Shown here: positions 24,533 to 33,111 of the stretch, piece after piece
Layout of the letters: every line of letters starts with the position of its first letter
Position numbering within the stretch: the first letter of the stretch is position 1
From: CPC320 sp002336405
GTDB lineage: Bacteria; Pseudomonadota; Alphaproteobacteria; Rhodobacterales; Rhodobacteraceae
DNA: 64,000 bases
Assembly (NCBI GenBank): GCA_949372595.1
Contig: CASIAN010000028.1
Span: 1 to 64,000, forward strand
Direction: 5' to 3'
Program-made: the position numbers and the translations under genes
Notes under the pieces: model-generated
What the model saw: the letters and a program-made list of their open reading frames with translations, nothing else
Database searches by the model: none
Told to the model about the DNA's origin: nothing

Positions 24533-24982
24533 ATGACACTTCAGGTTTATTTATCCGGTGAAATTCATACGGATTGGCGCGAACAGATTATCACAGCAGC
24601 CAGTGGCCTTGACGTGGTTTTCAATGCCCCCGTTACCGATCATGGTGCCAGTGATGATTGTGGCGTGGCAATTTTGGGTCTGGAGCCTGACAAGTTTTGG
24701 CACGATCACAAGGGCGCAAAATTGAATGCTATCCGGACCCGTAAAGGGATCGAAGAGGCTGACGTTGTGGTTGTGCGCTTTGGTGAGAAATACAAACAGT
24801 GGAACGCCGCCTTTGACGCCGGTTATGCGGCGGCCTTGGGAAAATCCCTGATTATTCTACACCCGCCAGAGCACAGTCACGCGTTGAAAGAAGTAAACGC
24901 GGCAGCTCTGGCTGTGGCTGAAAACCCCGCGCAGGTTGCGGCACTTCTGCGATATGTTCTCACGGGTGACTTGCCAGGATGA
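24533..24982 (+). CDS. ytoQ: YtoQ family protein
   Basis: A 149-residue cytoplasmic protein of the YtoQ family. The typical segments are VYLSGEIHTDWREQI, VVFNAPVTDHGASDDCG, KFWHDHKGAKLNAIRTR, DVVVVRFGEKYKQWNAAFD and LIILHPPEHSHALKEVNAAA. The fold is related to nucleoside 2-deoxyribosyltransferase-like proteins, with the acidic residues in DDCG and EADVVVV in plausible active-site positions, but no reaction has been established for YtoQ. A GAGA-type site precedes the ATG. It lies 53 bases after pheT on the same strand. Confidence 0.88.
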   Translation: MTLQVYLSGEIHTDWREQIITAASGLDVVFNAPVTDHGASDDCGVAILGLEPDKFWHDHKGAKLNAIRTRKGIEEADVVVVRFGEKYKQWNAAFDAGYAAALGKSLIILHPPEHSHALKEVNAAALAVAENPAQVAALLRYVLTGDLPG

Positions 24983-25243
24983 GCGTGGAATTCCAAGCTT
25001 AACCTTGTCAGGTTGGTACGTTTTCCTGCACGCTGAACAGAGATAAGTGTTCTACGGCGCTTGCATAGTGATACTTGTACCGCTAGATTGCTTTGGCTTT
25101 TCAAGTGAAGCCAACGTAACTTGGGGCGGTGTTTCATCATACGCCAAACGCATATTTTTAAGTAGTAAAGATTTTCAAGCACGTATTTGCATCCCCCAGA
25201 CAATTTTTTAAAAAATTGTTAATTTTAAAAAGAGGAATTTTGG
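24983..25243. other. Intergenic region before mscL
   Basis: No gene is visible. It ends in a very AT-rich segment just upstream of the mscL ribosome binding site that probably contains the mscL promoter. Confidence 0.5.
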
Positions 25244-25675
25244 ATGATTAAGGAATTTAGGGACTTTATTGCCAAAGGCAATGTAATGGATCTGGCAGTT
25301 GGGCTTATCATCGGCGCCGCCTTTACAGCTATTGTCAAATCAATGGTCAGCGATCTGATAAATCCTGTAATTGGGTTGTTTTTTGGTGGTGTTGATTTTG
25401 TTAATTTATTCATCGTGCTGAAAGGAGAGGCAACGTTTGTTTCGCTGGCGGCGGCGCGCGATGCAGGTGCAGCAGTGTTTGCCTATGGGGCCTTTTTGAT
25501 GGCTGTGGTGAATTTTCTGATTATTGCTTGCGTCGTCTTTATATTGGTTCGCTATATCAACCGGATTAAAGACGCGTCGCAAAAGCAAGAGGAAAACGCA
25601 GCTGTGGCTGCGCCCGCTGGCCCCACAGAGTTGAGCGTGCTGACCGAGATACGGGATGCGCTGGCAAAAGGTTAA
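25244..25675 (+). CDS. mscL: Large-conductance mechanosensitive channel
   Basis: The 143-residue MscL channel subunit. It opens under membrane tension to release solutes on hypo-osmotic shock. The N-terminal amphipathic helix and first membrane helix read IKEFRDFIAKGNVMDLAVGL and IIGAAFTAIVKSMVSDLINP. The second helix is around residues 80-105 (YGAFLMAVVNFLIIACVVF), and the C-terminal cytoplasmic helix ends in LSVLTEIRDALAKG. GAGG lies before the ATG. It is monocistronic, with AT-rich flanks. Confidence 0.96.
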   Translation: MIKEFRDFIAKGNVMDLAVGLIIGAAFTAIVKSMVSDLINPVIGLFFGGVDFVNLFIVLKGEATFVSLAAARDAGAAVFAYGAFLMAVVNFLIIACVVFILVRYINRIKDASQKQEENAAVAAPAGPTELSVLTEIRDALAKG

Positions 25676-25965
25676 AGCTCTGACGAACCTGTGACATTCA
25701 GCGCCATCAGTTTTGTGCTGGCTTGTCGCCCAGTGGCTGGTAAAAGTTAATTTTTGGCTAGCTATCTGGGCGAAATGCCTTGCCTCGAGCATGATTTCAG
25801 CGGCTTGAACGCGCCCTTGGTGATTTTCAGACATTGACACCGAAGTGATCTGGGGAGATCGCCGTGCGTGTGCTCGCTTAAAGAAAAAGAAATTAACTCG
25901 CCTTTTACTCTCAAATCAGATGTTATATGAAAGCATAGAAAACTAGTCGATGAAATGAACGCAAA

Positions 25966-26433
25966 ATGGCTTTGGATCATTTAGATCGTCGTATCCTGCG
26001 CTTGCTCCAAAAATCAGGCCGGATTTCCAACTTGGATTTATCTGAACAGGTAGGTTTATCGGCCTCAGCCTGTCATCGCCGTGTGCAGCAGCTTGAGAAA
26101 AGCGGGTATATTAACCAGTATGTCGCTTTGCTTAATCCGCGCAAAATCGGTGTCCCGACAACGGTCTTTGTCGAGATTACTCTGCGTGGACAGGCCGATG
26201 AGGTGCTCGAGGCCTTTGAGAAAGCAGTAGCATTGGTCCCGGCCGTGCTGGAATGTCATCTGATGGCAGGTACAGCCGATTATATGCTCAAGGTCGTGGC
26301 CGAAGACACAGAGGATTTCGCACGGATCCACCGCCAATATCTGGCGCGACTTCCTGGGGTGGCACAAATGCAGTCCAGTTTTGCGCTGCGGACGGTGTTC
26401 AAGACGACAGCTCTGCCTCTGGGCTTTGATTGA
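25966..26433 (+). CDS. Lrp/AsnC family regulator
   Basis: A 155-residue leucine-responsive-type regulator. The N-terminal winged helix (ALDHLDRRILRLLQKSGRIS, then LSEQVGLSASACHRRVQQLE) is followed by an RAM ligand-binding domain (about 65-150) with VPAVLECHLMAGTADYMLKV. Such proteins form dimers to octamers and respond to amino acids. The GMC oxidoreductase gene starts 61 bases downstream on the same strand and is the most likely neighbour under its influence; the effector cannot be named. Confidence 0.92.
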   Translation: MALDHLDRRILRLLQKSGRISNLDLSEQVGLSASACHRRVQQLEKSGYINQYVALLNPRKIGVPTTVFVEITLRGQADEVLEAFEKAVALVPAVLECHLMAGTADYMLKVVAEDTEDFARIHRQYLARLPGVAQMQSSFALRTVFKTTALPLGFD

Positions 26434-26494
26434 CGCAACCTGTGCCCTAGGTTTACCGTTCGAACGGTGTGTCTAGGCACCGATAAGGAATAAG

Positions 26495-28084
26495 ATGGAT
26501 TGTGATTACCTGATTGTGGGCGCTGGCAGCGCTGGCTGTGTCGTCGCCAAGCGGCTCGCGGATGCAGGCCACCGGGTGCTGCTGCTTGAGGCAGGCGGCA
26601 GTGACAATTACCACTGGGTGCATATTCCCATCGGATATTTGTATTGCATTGGCAACCCCCGCACCGATTGGTGCTTTCGCACCAGCCCAGAGGCCGGATT
26701 GAATGGCCGGTCGTTGCAATATCCGCGCGGCAAACTTTTGGGGGGATGCTCGTCGATCAATGGTATGCTTTATCTGCGTGGTCAGGCGGCCGATTATGAT
26801 GGCTGGCGGCAAAGTGGGCTGTCAGGTTGGGGCTGGGATGATGTGTTGCCGTATTTCAAGAAATCGGAAGACTATGTTGACGGGCCTTCAGATCTTCATG
26901 GGGTAGGCGGAGAATGGCGGGTTGAAAACCAGCGGCTGCATTGGGATGTCTTGGATGATTGGAAACAGGCGGCGATTCAATACGGGCTGCCGGAGCGCGA
27001 TGATTTCAATACCGGCGATAACGAGGGCGTCGGGTACTTTCGCGTAAACCAACGCAACGGCTGGCGTATCAACACCGCCAAGGCTTTTCTACGCAGCGCG
27101 CAAAAAAGCAAGCTGAGGGTCGAAACCCATGCCCATACACGGCGTATCCTGTTCGATGGTCAGCGCGCGGTCGGGGTCGAGTTCGAACAACAAGGCGAGA
27201 TTAAAACCGCCTATGCCGGGGCTGAGGTGATTGTCTCGGCGGGGGCGATTGGGTCGCCTCATCTGTTGCAATTATCTGGGATTGGAAGCGCTGATTTGCT
27301 GGCGCGACACGCAATCTCCATACGCGCCGATAGGCCGGCGGTGGGGTCGAATTTGCAAGATCACTTGCAACTGCGGTGCAGTTATCGGCTGGAAGGTGCC
27401 AAAACGTTAAATACATTGGCTCATTCCCTTTGGGGTAAAGCGAAGATCGGATTGGAATATGCGCTCAGGCGCACGGGTCCGATGGCGATGGCGCCTAGTC
27501 AGTTGGGGGCATTCGCCAAATCCCGTGCTGGGCTGGCATCGGCGGATCTGGAATATCATGTCCAGCCCTTGTCGCTTGATGCTTTTGGTCAGCCCTTGCA
27601 CGATTTTCCCGGGATCACTGCTAGCGTGTGCAACCTGCGCCCAGAAAGTCGTGGGACGGTCGAGCTGACCTCGCCAGACCCCAAAGCAATGCCGCGGATA
27701 GCGCCAAATTACCTTGCCACACCGGGCGATCGTCAAGTGGCTGCAGATGCGATCCGGTTGACGCGCAAGATCATGGCAGCTCCAGCGCTGCAGCGCTATG
27801 CTCCAGTTGAAATGGCGCCTGGGGCTGATGTGTATGAGACCACAGAACTGATGGCAGCGGCTGGCGATATTGGAACGACAATTTTTCATCCTAGCGGCAC
27901 GGTTGCGATGGGCGCGGGCGACGAGGCGCCGCTGGATGAACAGCTCAGATTACGTGGGTTCGAAGGGGTGCGCGTGGTCGACGCCAGCGTGATGCCTAAA
28001 ATTACCAGTGGCAATACCAATGCGCCCACCATTATGATCGCTGAAAAGGCCGCTGATATGATTTTGTCACATTCAAAATTGTAA
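26495..28084 (+). CDS. GMC-family FAD oxidoreductase
   Basis: A 529-residue glucose-methanol-choline oxidoreductase. The N-terminal dinucleotide fold reads DYLIVGAGSAGCVVAKRLAD. PRGKLLGGCSSINGMLYLRG is the GMC signature 1, GAIGSPHLLQLSGIG signature 2, and FHPSGTVAMG carries the catalytic histidine near residue 465. NTNAPTIMIAEKAADMIL closes the FAD site. It oxidises an alcohol; choline dehydrogenase-type annotation is common for such proteins, but betaine-synthesis partners (BetB, BetI) are absent here, so the substrate is open. The adjacent Lrp-type regulator suggests amino-acid- or amine-linked control. GGAA precedes the ATG. Confidence 0.92.
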   Translation: MDCDYLIVGAGSAGCVVAKRLADAGHRVLLLEAGGSDNYHWVHIPIGYLYCIGNPRTDWCFRTSPEAGLNGRSLQYPRGKLLGGCSSINGMLYLRGQAADYDGWRQSGLSGWGWDDVLPYFKKSEDYVDGPSDLHGVGGEWRVENQRLHWDVLDDWKQAAIQYGLPERDDFNTGDNEGVGYFRVNQRNGWRINTAKAFLRSAQKSKLRVETHAHTRRILFDGQRAVGVEFEQQGEIKTAYAGAEVIVSAGAIGSPHLLQLSGIGSADLLARHAISIRADRPAVGSNLQDHLQLRCSYRLEGAKTLNTLAHSLWGKAKIGLEYALRRTGPMAMAPSQLGAFAKSRAGLASADLEYHVQPLSLDAFGQPLHDFPGITASVCNLRPESRGTVELTSPDPKAMPRIAPNYLATPGDRQVAADAIRLTRKIMAAPALQRYAPVEMAPGADVYETTELMAAAGDIGTTIFHPSGTVAMGAGDEAPLDEQLRLRGFEGVRVVDASVMPKITSGNTNAPTIMIAEKAADMILSHSKL

Positions 28085-28134
28085 GCCGACGTTAGAGCAT
28101 TCCAGCTATCGCCAGAATATAAAGGAGAGTACTT

Positions 28135-29049
28135 ATGAGTGAGAGTAATGATCGTCCCAGAGATTGGTTGGATACAGAGCTTGATGAAACCCTAGAGGAA
28201 ATGTTCGAGCTTGAATTCAGTGAACCGATGATGGATGACGACATTCGTCGCGCTTATAATGAAAGAAACCCGGATTCTTTGGATAACCGGACCTATTTTC
28301 GCAATCTTCTGCGTTTGCAAACTGAACTGATTAAATTGCAAGATTGGGTAGAGCATACCGGTGCCAAAGTTTTGGTCATCTGCGAGGGGCGGGACAGCGC
28401 GGGAAAAGGCGGTGTGATCAAGCGTATAGTCCAGCGACTCAATCCAAGGGTGGCGCGGGTTGTTGCCCTGCCAAAGCCCACTGAACGAGAACAATCACAA
28501 TGGTATTTTCAACGCTATGTGCCGTATTTGCCTGCTGGTGGTGAAATTGTTCTGTTTGACCGCTCTTGGTACAACCGCGCGGGCGTTGAGCGGGTAATGG
28601 GGTTTGCCTCTGAAGATCAGGTTGAGCAATTTTTTCGTGATGTGCCAGATTTTGAAAGAATGCTGGTGCGGTCAGGGATTGTCGTTTTGAAATACTGGTT
28701 TTCGATAACAGATCAAGAACAGCAAATGCGTTTCATGATGCGTATTCATGATCCGATGAGGCAGTGGAAACTATCACCGATGGATTTACAATCCCGAATT
28801 CGGTGGGAGGATTATACCAAAGCTAAAGAGGATATGCTTGCGCGCACCAATATCCCTGAGGCCCCTTGGTATATTGTCGAAGGCAACGATAAAAAGCGCG
28901 AGCGACTGAACTGTATTGAGCATCTGTTATCGATGTTGCCATATCATGAGCAACCGCGCGAAGAGGTGACTTTACCAGAACGTGTCTTTAACGCTGACTA
29001 TGAGCGGCGCTTTCTGGGGGACGAGCTTTATGTGCCAAAAGTATACTGA
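28135..29049 (+). CDS. ppk2: Polyphosphate kinase 2
   Basis: A 304-residue PPK2-family enzyme that transfers phosphate between polyphosphate and nucleotides, usually making GTP or ATP from the diphosphate. The Walker A is GRDSAGKGG at 85-93 and the Walker B region EIVLFDRSWYNRAG at about 137-150. KPTEREQSQWYFQRYV and YWFSITDQEQQMRF are family segments, and the lid contains EGNDKKRERLN. Length is that of single-domain class I PPK2. A good AAAGGAGAG site lies upstream. It is convergent with rpsU; the strong hairpin between them may serve both. Confidence 0.95.
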   Translation: MSESNDRPRDWLDTELDETLEEMFELEFSEPMMDDDIRRAYNERNPDSLDNRTYFRNLLRLQTELIKLQDWVEHTGAKVLVICEGRDSAGKGGVIKRIVQRLNPRVARVVALPKPTEREQSQWYFQRYVPYLPAGGEIVLFDRSWYNRAGVERVMGFASEDQVEQFFRDVPDFERMLVRSGIVVLKYWFSITDQEQQMRFMMRIHDPMRQWKLSPMDLQSRIRWEDYTKAKEDMLARTNIPEAPWYIVEGNDKKRERLNCIEHLLSMLPYHEQPREEVTLPERVFNADYERRFLGDELYVPKVY

Positions 29050-29117
29050 ATTAGCAGGACCGTAGTTCCAAGGACACTATTTGCCAGCAATCAGCTGTCG
29101 CGTCAGATCGTCAGAAA

Positions 29118-29150
29118 AGAAAAAACCCCCGCGGCAAAGGCCCGGGGGTT
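29118..29150 (-). terminator. Terminator of rpsU (possibly bidirectional)
   Basis: AACCCCC and GGGGGTT (29124-29150) form a GC-rich stem. Read on the minus strand it runs into a T-rich tract, as expected for the end of rpsU. On the plus strand it lies about 75 bases after ppk2 and could stop that transcript too. Confidence 0.8.
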
Positions 29151-29186
29151 GTCTCGTCTCGTTGATCGTCACAATGCGATGATCTT

Positions 29187-29393
29187 TTACATCATGCCTT
29201 CGCGCTGAGCTTTTTTACGAGCCAACTTGCGGGCACGCCGAATGGCTTCGGCTTTTTCGCGCGCTTTTTTCTCAGACGGTTTTTCGAAATGTTGCTTTAG
29301 CTTCATTTCCCGAAAAACGCCTTCGCGTTGTAGCTTTTTCTTCAGAGCGCGGAGCGCCTGATCAACGTTGTTATCGCGGACACTGACCTGCAT
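29187..29393 (-). CDS. rpsU: 30S ribosomal protein S21 (bS21)
   Basis: A 68-residue, very basic small-subunit protein that assists initiation near the anti-Shine-Dalgarno region of 16S rRNA. The family sequence is evident: MQVSVRDNNVDQALRALKKK, REGVFREMKLKQHFEKPSEK and an Arg/Lys-rich end. An AGGTGG site lies upstream. It is followed by a strong terminator and is divergent from coq9. Confidence 0.97.
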   Translation of the reverse strand: MQVSVRDNNVDQALRALKKKLQREGVFREMKLKQHFEKPSEKKAREKAEAIRRARKLARKKAQREGMM

Positions 29394-29500
29394 GTGGTTG
29401 TCACCACCTTTCTAGTTTAGAGTTGCATGGATTGCAGGAAATGGTCCTATAGCAATAACAAGCTAGCTTGTCTAGCAGGCACAAACCGAGGAATTTACAT

Positions 29501-30199
29501 ATGGCTGCACTGGCAGATGAGGACTTGAAGGCGCAACTCTTAGGCGCGATACTGCCCCACGTGGCGTTTGATGGTTGGTCCGAAACCAGCGTGAATGCGG
29601 CTTGCCAAGACCTGTCGGTTACGCGGCAAATGGTGGCTTTGGTTTGTCCACGGGGAGCGATCGATCTGGCGGTACGCTTTCATCATGATGGCGATGAGGC
29701 CATGCAGGTTGAATTGCAGAAATCTGATCTTAACTCCATGAAAATAAGAGAAAAAATTACATTTTCGGTATGCGCAAGATTGAACGCCATCAGCGATAAA
29801 GAAGCGGTCCGTCGTGGCGCGACACTGATGTCTTTGCCACAGCATGCGGCCGAAGGGGCCGGCTTGGTATGGGGCACATGCGACCGGATATGGATGGCGA
29901 TAGGGGACAGTTCGGATGATGTGAATTGGTACACCAAGCGCCTGACCCTCAGCAGTGTTTACAGTGCGACTGTGCTGTATTGGCTGGGCGATCATTCACC
30001 GAATCATCAAGACACTTGGACGTTTTTAGATCGGCGTATTGAAAACGTGATGCAATTTGAGAAATTCAAGGCACAGGTGAACGCCAATCCGCTTGCCAAA
30101 CCACTCTTGGCAGGACCAAATTGGCTTTTATCTAAGATTAAAGCACCAAGCTGCGCGCCGGTTGTTGATTTGCCGGGCAACTGGTCGCGACGGCCTTAA
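29501..30199 (+). CDS. coq9: COQ9 family protein
   Basis: A 232-residue COQ9-type protein needed for ubiquinone biosynthesis in alphaproteobacteria and mitochondria, where it binds lipid and assists the COQ7-type hydroxylation step. An N-terminal TetR-like helical part (LGAILPHVAFDGWSETSVNA) is followed by the COQ9 domain with LMSLPQHAAEGAGLVWGTCD, WYTKRLTLSSVYSATVLYWL and a C-terminal helix. ATG 29501 is chosen, with AGGAA eight bases upstream; an in-frame TTG at 29468 is unlikely. It is divergent from rpsU and 18 bases from the quinone oxidoreductase gene, a functionally fitting neighbour. Confidence 0.92.
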   Translation: MAALADEDLKAQLLGAILPHVAFDGWSETSVNAACQDLSVTRQMVALVCPRGAIDLAVRFHHDGDEAMQVELQKSDLNSMKIREKITFSVCARLNAISDKEAVRRGATLMSLPQHAAEGAGLVWGTCDRIWMAIGDSSDDVNWYTKRLTLSSVYSATVLYWLGDHSPNHQDTWTFLDRRIENVMQFEKFKAQVNANPLAKPLLAGPNWLLSKIKAPSCAPVVDLPGNWSRRP

Positions 30200-30217
30200 G
30201 CGAAGGTGATCTACCCC

Positions 30218-31198
30218 ATGATGCGAGCTATTGAAATTTCTGTCCCTGGGCCTCCGAATGTTTTGCAATTGGCTGAGCGGCCGATCCCTGTCCCGGGACC
30301 AGGACAGGTGGTTCTTAAAATCGCCTATGCAGGGGTCAACCGGCCCGATGCGCTGCAACGGGCTGGCTTGTACAATCCACCAGCAGGCGCCAGTGACTTG
30401 CCCGGCTTAGAGGCTTCGGGCGTCATCGCCGCCTGTGGCGCGGGCGTTTTGGACCTGCAGCAAGGTCAGCAGGTTTGTGCGTTGCTGCCCGGAGGCGGTT
30501 ATGCCGAGTATGCGGTGACACAGGCAGCGCATTGTCTGCCGGTGCCCAGTGGATTTGATCTTAAACAGGCGGCCTGTCTGCCTGAGACGTTTTTTACTGT
30601 GTGGTCGAATGTGTTTCAGCGCGGCGGTTTGTTGGCGGGAGAGCGCATCTTGGTGCATGGTGGGTCTTCGGGGATTGGTACCACGGCGATTCAACTGGCG
30701 CGGGCGTTTGGCGCGCGGGTGTTCACTACGGCCGGCTCTGATGCCAAATGTCGCGCTTGTCTTGATTTGGGAGCAGAGCGGGCGATCAATTACCGCGAGA
30801 CGGACTTTGTGCTAATCATGCAAAGCGAGGGCGGTGCAGATGTTATTTTGGACATGGTGGGTGGCGATTATATTGCACGTAATCTTGATGCGCTTGCTGA
30901 TGACGGCCGTCTTGTTCAGATTGCATTTTTGCAAGGCCCAAAAACAGCGCTTAATTTCACACAAGTGATGACGCGCCGGTTGACACTGACCGGCAGCACT
31001 TTGCGTCCGCAGTCGGATGTTGCAAAAGCGCGCATTGCTGCCAGTCTGCGGACGCAGGTGTGGCCGTTGTTGTGCGCGGGTCGTGTCGCACCAGTAATCG
31101 ACAGTTGTTTTGATCTAGATCAGGCGGCGCAGGCGCATGCCCGGATGGAAAGCAGTGCGCATATTGGTAAGATTGTCTTGCGACTTGATGGTGACTAA
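30218..31198 (+). CDS. NAD(P)H:quinone oxidoreductase (zeta-crystallin type)
   Basis: A 326-residue medium-chain dehydrogenase/reductase of the quinone oxidoreductase branch. The N-terminal GroES-like part includes GQVVLKIAYAGVNRPDALQR and LPGLEASGVI. The Rossmann part includes ERILVHGGSSGIGTTAIQLA, and the family's NADPH-site AGSDAKCRACLDLGAERAIN. Zinc ligands are absent, as expected for this branch. It reduces quinones or other enone compounds with NADPH. The double ATG at 30218/30221 leaves the start ambiguous by one codon. It follows coq9 closely and is probably co-transcribed. Confidence 0.9.
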   Translation: MMRAIEISVPGPPNVLQLAERPIPVPGPGQVVLKIAYAGVNRPDALQRAGLYNPPAGASDLPGLEASGVIAACGAGVLDLQQGQQVCALLPGGGYAEYAVTQAAHCLPVPSGFDLKQAACLPETFFTVWSNVFQRGGLLAGERILVHGGSSGIGTTAIQLARAFGARVFTTAGSDAKCRACLDLGAERAINYRETDFVLIMQSEGGADVILDMVGGDYIARNLDALADDGRLVQIAFLQGPKTALNFTQVMTRRLTLTGSTLRPQSDVAKARIAASLRTQVWPLLCAGRVAPVIDSCFDLDQAAQAHARMESSAHIGKIVLRLDGD

Positions 31199-31376
31199 AC
31201 AGCGGCAAGGCGCCTCAAAAGGCAGGTTATTCCAGTCGATGGCCCATGTTGATTGGCTCTTTCCTTATTCGAAAAACCAGCTTATGTATGACACAAGTTC
31301 CCCACAAATGGAAACCCGCCTGATGACAGGCTGCCTGCTTCAGGGCGAGGGGGAAGATGTATTAAGGAGAGACCCA

Positions 31377-32129
31377 ATGGGCAAACCTATCATGGCAAAA
31401 GCGACCGCTGTTTGGTTGGTCGACAACACCACACTGACCTTCAAGCAGATCGGTGATTTTACCGGCATGCATGAATTAGAAGTGCAGGGGATTGCAGATG
31501 GGGATGTTGCAACTGGGGTCAAAGGGTTTGACCCGGTGGTAAATAACCAATTGACCAGTGAAGAGATTGCAGGTGCTGAGGCCAATCATCTGAGACAGTT
31601 GAAGCTTAAGTTTAATGCGGCAGCTCAGGGTGAGGAAAAGCGTCGCGGCCCTCGTTATACACCGCTTTCGAAACGGCAGGACCGCCCTGCATCGATCCTG
31701 TGGTTGGTCAAGTTTCACCCGGAGCTTTCTGACAGCCAGATCGGCAAACTGGTCGGCACTACCAAGCCAACGATTCAGGCGATTCGCGAGCGGACGCATT
31801 GGAATATTTCTAACATTCAACCGATTGATCCTGTGGCTCTTGGTCTGTGTAAGCAGTCAGAGCTTGATGCGGTTGTGCAAAAAGCCGCAGCGAAGAAGCT
31901 GGCTGAGGGCGTCGTGATGAGCGACGATGAACGCCGCAAGCTGGTCAGCACTGCACAGAGCCTTGAGATGCCCGTAGAGCCAAAATTGGCCGAGGACACC
32001 AGCGGCCTGGAAGCCTTTGCCTTGCGGGAAGACGATGAAGATGAAGACAGTGGTCCAGTCGATATCCGCGACGCCGACAGCTTTTTCAACCTTCCCAGTG
32101 ACGGGGGCAGTGGGGACGAGCAACCATAG
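31377..32129 (+). CDS. trcR: Cell-cycle transcriptional regulator TrcR (DUF1013)
   Basis: A 250-residue alphaproteobacterial DUF1013 protein. The N-terminal part (KATAVWLVDNTTLTFKQIGD) holds a helix-turn-helix-like unit. A second one lies at about 115-145 (FHPELSDSQIGKLVGTTKPT, IQAIRERTHWN). The C-terminus is acidic and probably disordered (EDDEDEDSGP onward). TrcR has been described as a transcription factor acting with RNA polymerase in Caulobacter-type cell-cycle control. ATG 31377 is clearly the start, because GGAGAG precedes it and homology begins there, although the frame is open back to 31137 inside the preceding gene. A terminator follows. Confidence 0.9.
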   Translation: MGKPIMAKATAVWLVDNTTLTFKQIGDFTGMHELEVQGIADGDVATGVKGFDPVVNNQLTSEEIAGAEANHLRQLKLKFNAAAQGEEKRRGPRYTPLSKRQDRPASILWLVKFHPELSDSQIGKLVGTTKPTIQAIRERTHWNISNIQPIDPVALGLCKQSELDAVVQKAAAKKLAEGVVMSDDERRKLVSTAQSLEMPVEPKLAEDTSGLEAFALREDDEDEDSGPVDIRDADSFFNLPSDGGSGDEQP

Positions 32130-32158
32130 GCCTCAGACCATCTGCGTGAGATCAAAAG

Positions 32159-32183
32159 CCGGGCGGGTAGGCCCGGTTTTTTT
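32159..32183 (+). terminator. Rho-independent terminator of trcR
   Basis: CCGGGC-GGGTAG-GCCCGG is followed by seven Ts, 30 bases after the trcR stop. Confidence 0.9.
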
Positions 32184-32277
32184 GTTTTGAGTAAAGGTGC
32201 AGCTTACAATTGGCGGTTGGTGCCGCCTGTAGAACGCTTGTGGATTGCCTTGTGTTGTTTGTTCACCGATTGCACAG

Positions 32278-33111
32278 TTATAGTGTGATCGGATTGGCCT
32301 TGGCGATCCGATCGAATTGCATAAGCGTTGAGATTAACGCAGGCATTTGGTCGAGGACAATCATATTTGGCCCGTCTGATGGGGCAGTGTCAGGATTTTC
32401 ATGGGTCTCGATAAACACGGCGGCGATACCCAATGCGACGGCTGCCCGTGCCATGACCGGGGCAAATTCACGTTGCCCGCCGCTGGAGGTGCCTTTGCCG
32501 CCGGGTTGTGCGACAGAGTGTGTGGCATCCATCACCACCGGATAACCGGATTGTGCCATTTGGGGCAGAGCGCGCATATCAGCCACTAAGGTGTTATAGC
32601 CAAACGAGGTCCCACGCTCGGTTAACAGCAGCCGTTGATTGCCGGTACTTTCGATTTTAGCAATAATATTTGGCATATCCCATGGGGCCAGAAATTGGCC
32701 CTTTTTCACATTGATCACCGCGCCGGTCTGTCCGGCGGCGAGCAGAAGATCAGTTTGTCGACATAAAAAGGCAGGGATCTGCAAGATATCGCAGACCTCG
32801 GCAGTGGGAGCGCATTGTTCGGGGCTGTGAATGTCGGTCACAACCGGTATTTTGAGCGTATCTTTGATGTGCTGAAGCACCTTCAACCCTGCATCGAGGC
32901 CTATGCCGCGCTGGCCGCTGAGAGAAGTGCGATTGGCCTTGTCGAAAGAGGCCTTAAAGACGAATTGCGCGCCGGTGGCGGCACAAGCTTCTTGTAAATG
33001 GCCGGCAATCATCTCGGCATGGCCGGCGGATTCCAATTGGCACGGCCCCGCAATTATGGCCAGCGGTTGTGTATTGCCGAAAGTTAGACCGGCACACTCT
33101 ATGTTCTTCAT
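32278..33111 (-). CDS. kdsA: 3-deoxy-8-phosphooctulonate synthase
   Basis: A 277-residue KDO-8-phosphate synthase that condenses phosphoenolpyruvate with arabinose 5-phosphate, for lipid A core or KDO-containing capsule. Motifs are IAGPCQLESAGHAEMIAGHL, FKASFDKANRTSLSGQRGIG, KIPVVTDIHSPEQCAPTAEV, LQIPAFLCRQTDLLLAA, KKGQFLAPWDM and DATHSVAQPGG. The family's metal-dependent and metal-independent branches differ at the residue before the KANR region; I cannot assign this safely. Its ATG overlaps the stop of the capsule-export gene by one base (TAATG), so it is the third gene of that operon and may supply KDO to the capsule linker. Confidence 0.96.
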   Translation of the reverse strand: MKNIECAGLTFGNTQPLAIIAGPCQLESAGHAEMIAGHLQEACAATGAQFVFKASFDKANRTSLSGQRGIGLDAGLKVLQHIKDTLKIPVVTDIHSPEQCAPTAEVCDILQIPAFLCRQTDLLLAAGQTGAVINVKKGQFLAPWDMPNIIAKIESTGNQRLLLTERGTSFGYNTLVADMRALPQMAQSGYPVVMDATHSVAQPGGKGTSSGGQREFAPVMARAAVALGIAAVFIETHENPDTAPSDGPNMIVLDQMPALISTLMQFDRIAKANPITL